From Lolium rigidum (lineage: Eukaryota > Streptophyta > Magnoliopsida > Poales > Poaceae), in the NCBI RefSeq assembly GCF_022539505.1, contig NC_061508.1, forward strand, positions 265,118,736-265,182,735: a stretch of DNA of 64,000 nucleotides, given 5' to 3'. Numbering within the stretch: position 1 is the stretch's first letter; the number at the start of each line of letters is the position of its first letter. A program made the translations under genes and the position numbers. Below the pieces are notes generated by a model. That model saw only the letters and a program-made list of their open reading frames with translations, did not search any database and was not told the origin of the DNA. This document shows positions 56,180 through 64,000 of this stretch, one piece after another.

Positions 56180-56670
56180 AAATGCTTTGACCCTAGGATG
56201 AAAACCCTTTAAAAGGAGACCTATAGGATTGGTAGTGTCTATAGGAAGTTGTCTTAGTTAAACCAAATATTCTTATGACTTCAGATGGATATTCACTTGA
56301 GAATAATCCTGACACACTTGAGTCAACCTTTCCGATATATCTTTCCTAAGTGAAGATAGTTAGTTAATCCCAAACTTGTGTCACACCATTAAGTCCTTAG
56401 AACAATAGATGAGTAGACCATAGTTGGTATACAACTCATGATAGTCCAAAGAGAGGATACAATCATAAGGAAGATATCCTATTGGAAGATGTGTACCAAC
56501 ACATGTTATGGTTAAGTAAGAGTTATCCAGACCTGTAATAAGAATGATATCAAGTGATGAAGATATGTATGGAAAATAGATATCCTATTAGAAGAGTATA
56601 CCAAAACAAGTAATGGGGAAGTAAAATTTATCCACACTTGGGAAATAGTTGATAGTAAGTGATACAAATA
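56180..56670 (+). other. Short non-coding internal remnant with a direct repeat
   Basis: It follows the primer site but shows none of the extra ORF or gag found at 1459-4060. An imperfect repeat of about 104-bp period is present (ATATCCTATT(G/A)GAAGA at about 56475 and 56578). Either a non-autonomous internal region or a truncated one. Confidence 0.5.
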
Positions 56671-57333
56671 AGTTAGGGATTTCTATTTTCGTGCCCCCGC
56701 TTCGTTAGTTGTACTCAGTTTTCCCCAGCCCCTTAGTTTTTCCTCAGTTTTCCCCAAGCCTATGTCTGAAACCCGCAGAAGGAGCTCAGATGGAAGGAAT
56801 CCGTCTATTTGGACGTTCTGTGCTGACGTGTTGCGCCGCGTCGTGTGGGGCCGCGTCGCGTGGGGCTGGTAGATAGAGACCGCATGGGACAGGACGAGAA
56901 GCGTTTGGTTGCACGTGAGCAGGAGCTGGGTTTTGTCTCTCTCGGCCCAAATTGGCATTTTTAAGAGCACCTTTTCCCCTCTTTCTCTCTCTGCCTTTTT
57001 CACCAAATTAGTATCAAATCTAGAGAAGCTTCTATTTATGTCTTTCTTCAATATGGCAGCAAATCTAGTAGCAAATCTCTGGGGTTATTTATGCCTTTTG
57101 GCCCTCGTTTTTTGCCCAATATGGCAGCAAATCTAGAAGCTAGTATATGATAAATTCACAACAGCATAATCAGAAAACTAAGTATAATACATAAACTGCA
57201 TACAGCAGCCAAAAGCAGCCAATAACGTTGTTAATGTTCACGACAAACTAAGCTGAAAAATATACAAGACGCACGCAATGTATGGACAACAAGAAGATTA
57301 GAATAGGGACCCCAGGATGAATGAATTTGTTCT
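56671..57333. other. Unassigned repeat-like DNA and probable 3' flank of the DUF295-like gene
   Basis: 56671-57130 begins GTTAGGGATTTCTATTTTCG and holds TTTTCCCCAG repeats and two copies of AATATGGCAGCAAATCTAG (about 57049 and 57118). It looks like an unclassified repeat. 57140-57333 is AT-rich and may be the 3' untranslated region of the minus-strand gene beside it. No supported ORF. Confidence 0.4.
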
Positions 57334-57831
57334 TCATTCCTCCCCATATATTTCTTCCTCCCTCCATTCGTGCATTACCACAAGGAAATATGCATTGAAC
57401 TCCTTCCGTCTGCAGTGTGAGGCCAATACATCCTCCAAACAGTATGGCATGTGTTCATTTCTCAAACCGTAGAGTTATATTCTATCCACACGTAGTGGCC
57501 ACTCATCCCAGGCCTTTGTATCATGAGAGTACTCTCTGATATAACCCAAATCCGTGTAGTAGATGCTGCCAGGTTGAAGTGCCGGGTACACTCTGGTGTC
57601 GACGGAGATACACCGGATATAATTCACGAAGAAGGCATTACTGCCAATGTTACTGACCGGATGGAGAGAGCTGCTCTGAGTGTCCACACGGTACACCAAT
57701 GGTTTGCCCGCCAAAGCCTCGCTGACCAACAACACAAGCAGCAGATCACCATCCGATTTCACAAGGTAGAACTTCTGACATCCATGTTCTGGAAATGAAA
57801 TTAGTATCTCCATCTTGACAGTGCTCGCGCA
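57334..57831 (-). pseudogene. 3' part of an F-box/DUF295-type (KIB1-4-like) gene, cut by an LTR element
   Basis: The minus-strand frame begins at the LTR boundary (57831) and reads STVKMEILISFPEHGCQKFY, then DGDLLLVLL, then GKPLVYRVDTQ, IGSNAFFVNYIRCISVDTR and SIYYTDLGY. These blocks fit the beta-propeller-like DUF295 domain of plant F-box proteins. The expected order, GxNxxFF then R-C-SVD then IYYTD, is present. A TAA at about 57478 interrupts the frame, which then stays open in the same phase (YGLRNEHMPYCLEDVLASH) to 57334. The N-terminal F-box and the first part of the domain are absent; they were displaced by the LTR insertion or lost. F-box proteins recruit substrates to ubiquitin ligases. 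This is the only clearly host-type gene remnant in the window. Confidence 0.6.
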
Positions 57832-59249
57832 TGATACGTCTCCGACGTATCGATAATTTCTTATGTTCCATGCCACATTATTGATTATATCTACATGTTT
57901 TATGCATGCTTTATGTCATATTTATGCATTTTTCGGCACTAACCTATTAACGAGATGCCGAAGAGCTAGTTGTTGTTTTCTGCTATTTTTGGTTTCAGAA
58001 ATCCTAGTAAGGAAATATTCTCGGAATTGGACGAAATCAACGCCCAGGGGCCTATTTTCACACGAAGCTTCCAGAAGACCGAAGGAGTCATGAAGTGGGG
58101 CCACGAGGTGGCCACACAGCAGGGCGGCGCGACCCAAGCCCTGGCCGCGCCGACCTAGCGTGTGGGGCCCTCGTGTGGCCCCCTGACCTATCTCCTCCGC
58201 CTACTTATAGCCTTTGTCGCGAAACCCCCAGTACCGAGAGCCACGATACGGAAAACCTTCCAGAGACGCCGCCGCCGCCAATCCCATCTCGGGGGATTCA
58301 TGAGATCGCCTCCGGCACCCTGCCGGAGAGGGGAATCATCTCCCGGAGGACTCTTCACCGCCATGGTCGCCTCCGGAGTGATGTGTGAGTAGTTCACCCC
58401 TGGACTATGGGTCCATAGCAGTAGCTAGATGGTCGTCTTCTCCTAATTGTGCTTCATTGTCGGGTCTTGTGAGCTTCCTAACATGATCAAGATCATCTAT
58501 CTATAATGCTATATGTTGTGTTTGTTGGGATCGATGGATAGAGAATACTATGTTATGTTGATTATCAATCTATTACCTATGTGTTGTTTATGATCTTGCA
58601 TGCTCTCCGTTATTAGTAGAGGCTCTGGCCAAGTTTTTACTCTTAACTCCAAGAGGGAGTATTTATGCTCGATAGTGGGTTCATGCCTCCATTAAATCCG
58701 GGACAAGTGACGGAAATTTCTAAGGTTGTGGATGTGCTTGTTGCCACTAGGGATAAAACATCGATGCTATGTCCGAGGATGTAGTTATTGATTACATTAC
58801 GCACCATACTTAATGCAATTGTCTATTGTTTGCAACTTAATACTGGAAGGGGTTCGGATGATAACCTGAAGGTGGACTTTTTAGGCATAGATGCATGCTG
58901 GATAGCGGTCTATGTACTTTATCATAATGCCCAATTAAATCTCACAATACTCATCATATCATGTATGTGCATTGTCATGCCCTCTCTATTTGTCAATTGC
59001 CCAACTGTAATTTGTTCACCCAACATGCTATTTATCTTATGGGAGAGACACCACTAGTGAACTGTGGACCCCGGTCCATTCTTTTAATCGAATATAATCT
59101 ACTGCAATACTCCTTCTACTGTTTTCTGCAAACAATCATCATCCACACTATACATCTAATCCTTTGTTACAGCAAGCCGGTGAGATTGGCAATCTCACTG
59201 TTTCGTTGGGGCAAAGTACTTTGGTTGTGTTGTGCAGGTTCCACGTTGG
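57832..59249 (+). repeat. Athila-like LTR (first 1.4 kb), interrupted
   Basis: It starts TGATACGTCTCCGACGTATC and matches 38566-39985. The five bases before it are GCGCA. It is interrupted at GTTCCACGTTGG by the next LTR; the rest would lie beyond the window. Confidence 0.85.
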
Positions 59250-60651
59250 TGATACGTCCAAAACGTATCTACTTTCCCGAACACTTTTGTTATTGTTTTG
59301 CCTCTAATTTGTGTATTTTGGATGCAACTAACGCGGACTAACGCTGTTTTCAGCAGAATTGTTCTGGTGTCTCGTTTTTGTGCAGAAATCCAACTTTCAG
59401 GAAAATCCTCGGAATTTATGCGAAAGGTCTTATTTTTCCAGAAGACTCACGGAGCCAGAAGGGCAAGCCTGGGGGAGGCCCAGGGCCCCCAGACAGCAGG
59501 CCGGCGCGGCCCAGGAGGGGGGTGCGCCGCCCTGTCGTCTGGCCCCCTCGGCTGGCCTCCGACGCCCTCCTCTGGACTATTTAAGGTGTTTCGATCTAAA
59601 AATCGCGACCACGAAGTCGAAGTCGCCAGAAACCCTCCAGAACGCCGCCACATCGCGAATCTCCATCTCGGGAGCCAGAAGTCTCCGTTCTGGCACTCCG
59701 CCGGGACGGGGAATTGGAGGAGATCATCGCCATCATCACCACCGACGCCTCTCCATCGACCAGCCATGTTTCCCCCATCCATGTGTGAGTAATTCCCCCG
59801 CTGTAGGCCGAAGGGGATGGTAGGGATTCGATGAGATTGGTCATGTAATAGCATAAGATTGTTAGGGCATAGTGCCTAGTGTCCGTAATTGGTACTTTGA
59901 TGATATTGTTGCAACTTGTTATGCTTAATGCTTGTCACTAGGGCCCGAGTGCCATGATCTCAGATCTGAACATGTTATTGTTTCATTATGATATTCATTG
60001 TTTTATGATCTTACCTGCAAGTTGTATACACATGTCGCTGTCCGGAACCAATGGCCCCGAAGTGACAAGAATCGGGACAACCGGAGGGGATGGTAGTGAT
60101 GTGAGGATCACATGTGTTCACGGAGTGTTAATGCTTTGCTCCGGTACTCTATTAAAAGGAGTACCTTAATATCCAAGAGATTCCCTTGAGGCCCGGCTGC
60201 CACCGGCTGGTAGGACAAAAGATGTTGTGCAAGTTTCTCATTGCGAGCACGTACGACTATAATTGGAACACATGCCTATTGATTGCTTTGTACTTGGACA
60301 CCGTTTTATTATTATCTGCAAATTCCCTGCTATGATTGTTACATGAGTTTCTCTCATCCATGCAACACCCGTTATCCATCCCCGTGCCTACAGTATTTTA
60401 ATCCTGCTGTTTACTATAATCACTACTGTTGTCTCTGTTACTCTGCTGCTGTTATTTCACTACTGCTACTGCTATAAAACTGTTACTACTGATAAACTCT
60501 TGCGAGCAAGTCTCGTTTCCAGTGCAGCTGAATTGACAACTCCGCTCGTTAAGGCTGTCAAGTATTCTTTGTCTCCCCTTGTGTCGAATCAATAAATTGG
60601 GATTTACTTCCCGCGAAGACCGCTGCGATCCCCTATACTTGTGGGTTATCA
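59250..60651 (+). repeat. 5' LTR of the gag-protease element
   Basis: It starts TGATACGTCCAAAACGTATC and ends GTGGGTTATCA, 1402 bp. A TATTTAAG near 59578 may be its TATA box. Its tip shares the GATACGT...ACGTATC hairpin with the other Athila-like LTRs although the bodies differ. ORFs within it are short and unsupported. Confidence 0.85.
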
Positions 60652-60662
60652 AGACTGTTTTC

Positions 60663-60680
60663 TGGCGCCGTTGCCGGGGA
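60663..60680 (+). other. Primer-binding site, Asp-tRNA type
   Basis: TGGCGCCGTTGCCGGGGA, 11 bases after the LTR end. Confidence 0.9.
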
Positions 60681-60738
60681 GCATAGCTTTATTTGGAAGT
60701 TCACTTGGATTGATATTGTTCGCTGCAAATTCTCCATC

Positions 60739-63392
60739 ATGGGTAAAACTCGCGATCCTAAAGTCGCCATATTACCATCCACTACAAGAAAAGGTACAAC
60801 TCTGAGTACCTCTGCTACACTTGATTCACCATCTGTGATAAGTCAACTTGTTTCACCGCCGCAAGCTTCACTTGCTGGTACTTCTGCTGAATCTGAAAAT
60901 TCTCATAATATTGATAATGTTTCTGCTGTGCTTGATGATAGTGGTTCATTGGGATCCTTTCTAGATGCTACAATTGCTAGGTCTAGACAAATTGAAAATG
61001 CTGAAACTCCTAATGAAAATGCTACTACACTCGTTAATTCACCGAACTTGACTATTCTAGTGATGATCCTGATGAAGATTATGTGGAGCTTAATGATGAT
61101 TTTATTAATAGATGCAATGCTACTGCTGATGCAAGAAAAATTAAAAAGTTTCTTACACAATATACCGTTAGACATAAGTTATCTCCTGATCCTAAATTTG
61201 CCACATCTCTTATATGCATTAAGGATAAAGATTATGATTTTTCTCTTGATCTATCTCATATAGCTATTGTAGAGAAAGCACCCTTTTGTGGTACTGAAAA
61301 AGAAAGTGCTGTAGAACACATGATTGAACTTTCTTCTATGAGTATCTTGTTTTCTGATGATGTCAAGATGCGTACTTACTTTGTCGCTAAAATTTTTCCT
61401 TTCTCATTAAAGGATGATGCTAAAACTTGGCATAATAATTTGCCTCCTGGTTCTATTAAAAGTCCAACTGAGATGCGTGATGTTTTCTTTCGAAAGTACT
61501 TTCCTGCTAGTGCTCAACATATTGCTTTATAGAAAATTTATAGGTTTGACTAGGGAGATGAAGAGAAATTGCCTGAGGCGTGGGCAAGATTTTGTTCTCT
61601 TATCAGAGCTCGACCTGGACATGATTTAGAAAAGAATGATTTACTTGATATATTTTATAGTGGACTCACCATTGAATCAAGAGCATATTTGGATAGTTGT
61701 GCTGGTTGTGTTTTCAGGAAAAGAACTCCAGACGAAGCTGAAGAATTATTGGCTAGAATAAGCCGGAATCATGATGATTGGAATACACCTGAACCAACTC
61801 CAACGCCAATATTGAAGAAGAGGGGTTTAATTGAATTGAATGATGAAGATATGAGGGAAGCTAAGAAGTCTCTCAAGGAGAAAGGTATTAAATCCGAAGA
61901 TGTGAAGAATCTACCTCCCATAGAAGATATATGTGAGATAATTCCCCCTTCATCCATGATTGATGTAAACTCCCTTCAACGCTTTACTAGGGAAGATATT
62001 CCGTATTCAAAACCTCCTGCGCAATGCTTAGATGAGTTTGATAATTATATTGTTAAGCAAGAAAATTTTAATATGAGAGTAGAGAATCATCTAATGGAAA
62101 ATTCTCAAGCTATTAGCAATTTGCATGATATTGTGGAGAGAACCTCCAATGATGTTAAGATGCTTGTTAAACATTTTCAAATGATTCAAACTCAAATTGA
62201 TCAACTCACTAAAGTGCAAAATGACTTGTTAAAAAATAATTCTAAAGATAAACATGCTTATGAAGTAACAACTAGAGGCGGTATCTCTACCCAGGATCCT
62301 TTATATCATGAAGGGCATCCCAAAAGAATTGAACAAGATTCTCAACGAATTGAACCTAGTGCTCCTTCTAAGAAGAAAAAGAAGAAGAAACATAAAAATG
62401 TTGTAGAATCCTCTGAACCTGTTAATGATCCTAATAGTATTTCTATTTCCGATGCTGAAACTGAAAGTGGAAATGAACATGATAATGATAAGAATGATGC
62501 TTCTGATAAAGAAGAGGTTGAAGATGAACTTGACAAGCATAATAAAAATAAAAAGTATACTAAAGAAGATTTTATTGCTAAGAAACATGGTAATGAAAGG
62601 GAACCTTGGGTACAAAAGCAAATGCCTTTTCCTGCTAAGAAACTAAAATCAAAGGAAGAAGAACACTATAATAAATTTTGTGATTGGATGAAACCTTTAT
62701 TCTTGCAAATCCCTTTGACTGATGGTATTAAATTGCCTCCTTATTCAATGTATATGAAAGATATTGTTACTAACAAAAGGAAAATCCCCAATGAGGAAAT
62801 TTCCACTATGCTTGCTAATTACTCTTTCAATGGCAAAGTGCCAAAGAAGTTGGGCGACCCAGGTATACCTACTATTCCTTGTTCTATTAAGAATAATTAT
62901 GTTAAAACTGCTCTATGTGACTTGGGAGCCGGTGTTAGTGTTATGCCTTTTTCTCTTTACAAGAGACTTTATTTAGATAAGTTGATACCTACTGATATAT
63001 CTTTGCAAATGGCTGATAAATCTACTGCTATTCCTGTTGGTATATGTGAGGATGTTCCTGTTCAAGTTACTAATAACTGCTTGATATTAACTGACTTTGT
63101 TGTGTTGGAAATGCTTAAAGATGGTAATATGTTTATTATTCTTGGGAGACCTTTTCTTAACACTCAGGGGGCTGTTATTGATTGCAATAAAGGAAAGGTT
63201 ACTTTCAATATTGATGATAAGGAGCATACCGTCTATTTCCCCAAGAGGATTGATAAAGTATGTGGAGTCAATACTATTTCTAATGTGAGAACTATCAAAA
63301 TTGGAACTATCGATTGTCCTATATATGAGCCTAAAGAAGGCTATCAAAATCTTATGATTGGATCCATATCGATACAATTCAAGGTAACATGA
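60739..63392 (+). pseudogene. Athila-lineage gag-protease with one frameshift and two nonsense codons
   Basis: The start at 60739 (MGKTRDPKVAILPSTTRKGT) leads to a Ser/Thr-rich N-terminus. A frameshift near 61050 follows. The gag core is at about 61320-61760 (KIFPFSLKDDAKTWHNNLP, WARFCSLIRARPGHD). Two in-frame TAG codons at 61530 and 61551 break it, each one C-to-T step from CAG. From 61569 the frame is open for 607 codons: the rest of gag, a coiled-coil-like stretch, a Lys/Glu-rich region with KKKKKKK, and an aspartic-protease-like domain (CDLGAGVSVMPFSLYKRL at about 62920, FIILGRPFLNTQGAVIDC at about 63135). There is no zinc knuckle or polymerase. Only three lesions make it the best-preserved coding region in the window. 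Confidence 0.85.
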
Positions 63393-64000
63393 TTGATTTG
63401 AGGTTTATTTCTTCATATGCTATGTAAAATTTATTTGGTGGCAAGACTTGATCAACCTTGTTAACAAATACCTTTTATATGCATAGAGGAGGTAAACAAC
63501 ATCACTTTCTTCCTCCACTTGTTTTACTTGCTGTAGCACTTTTGATTCGCAAAGTTCCTTAGTTAATTAGAGATTTCAAAAAATTTCCTGTCCAGTAATA
63601 ATAAACTTAATACCCAGAAATGTGCATTTTTCAAAGTTTTCAAAAATTCACAAAAATTATACCGTTGGTCCTATTTTTCGAAAATGCACCTGGGAGCACC
63701 TGGGGATGACCAGTGGGGCACCCCAGGGTGGCACCCCACAGGCTGGCGCGGCCAGCAAGGGGGGCGCGCCACCCTGTTGTGTGGGCCCCCCTTTACCCCA
63801 CTTCAGCATCTCTTCCTCCCACTCTCTTCTCTCTCCCGAAAAAATCGACACTAGCTTTCTCTCACTCGCGTTTTTGCTCAAGAGCTCAGGATTTTTCGAT
63901 CTCTTTGCTCAGCCCAGATTTCTGTCTGAAATTTGGCACATTTGCTCTCCGGTATGTGACTCCTCCGATTATCCAAGTAGAATTTTGTTTGGTTGAGTAT
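63393..64000 (+). other. Non-coding downstream internal region
   Basis: It is AT-rich to about 63690, then has a GC-rich block (GGCACCCCAGGGTGGCACC, GGCGCGGCCAGCAAGGGG) followed by CT-rich DNA. A 124-codon frame at 63622 has no recognisable content. Probably part of the same element's 3' internal region. Confidence 0.5.

Larger units (their letters stand above)
59250..64000 (+). mobile_element. Second type of Athila-lineage LTR element (gag-protease), 3' end outside window
   Basis: LTR 59250-60651, Asp-type primer site, a long gag-protease frame, then non-coding DNA to the window end. It is inserted into the LTR at 57832. No polymerase or integrase appears in the 3.3 kb of internal region seen, though genes could follow beyond 64000. 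The family name (Fatima-like) is a guess. Confidence 0.8.

Noticed and set aside
57523..57798. Plus-strand 91-codon frame opposite the DUF295-like fragment
   Set aside because: The minus-strand reading shows recognisable domain blocks; the plus-strand one shows none.
13846..60680. Short tRNA-complementary segments as possible tRNA genes
   Set aside because: They are 12-18 base primer-binding sites after LTRs, with no tRNA cloverleaf around them.
63622..63996. 124-codon frame near the window end
   Set aside because: Low-complexity Gly/Ala/Pro and Ser/Leu content over a GC-rich then CT-rich block; no motif and no conserved context.

Overview
The window is intergenic DNA from a large grass genome, most likely Triticeae (wheat, Aegilops, rye or barley group). 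Almost every base can be assigned to nested transposable elements. The grounds are long-LTR Ty3/Gypsy elements with Athila-type tips (TGATACGTCTCCGACGTATC), a chromovirus of the Tekay/Del type, and CACTA DNA-transposon debris with the TTTAGTCCCGGT subterminal hairpins typical of grasses. I found no intact host gene, no RNA gene and no CRISPR array. Two runs of exactly 100 N (32276-32375 and 49427-49526) are assembly gaps. Family names (Sabrina, WHAM, Fatima, Laura, Sukkula/Erika) are from memory and tentative; lineage calls rest on motifs seen in the sequence.

Layout. 1-12654: a tandem chromovirus array (partial LTR, internal region, complete 4.9-kb LTR, start of a second internal region), with frameshifted gag-pol ending in a chromodomain and an extra ORF before gag. 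12655-28559: an Athila-like gag-protease element, joined at a chimeric breakpoint to the chromovirus and split by a second, complete copy on the minus strand (18394-26552) that has a perfect 5-bp target duplication. 28560-31796: CACTA-like DNA carrying a 175-residue unknown ORF and a broken AP2/ERF-like gene. 31797-33462: an Athila LTR fragment and a gapped minus-strand chromovirus LTR. 33631-37999: a minus-strand CACTA second-ORF gene with a recognisable Ulp1/C48 protease whose His, Asp and Cys can be located, ruined mainly in its N-terminal half. 38177-38565: the terminus of another CACTA.

38566-49426: a tandem pair of non-autonomous Athila-like elements whose internal region carries an ORF of unknown function instead of gag-protease. 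It ends in an error-rich inverted copy of itself abutting the second gap. 49528-56165: a third chromovirus LTR of about 6.6 kb, with a truncated LINE inside it. 57334-57831: the 3' end of an F-box/DUF295-type gene cut by an Athila-like LTR (57832-59249). That LTR is in turn cut by another gypsy element (59250 to the window end) with a long gag-protease frame.

No set of genes here works together as a host pathway. The coding parts are retrotransposon gag, protease, reverse transcriptase, RNase H, integrase and chromodomain, plus transposon-carried gene pieces, and nearly all are broken. The most unusual observations are the fold-back structure with an Alu/7SL-like stretch next to the gap (probably an assembly artefact), the unknown ORF of the tandem Athila derivative, internal polypurine-tract copies, and the splice-acceptor layout of the chromovirus leader.
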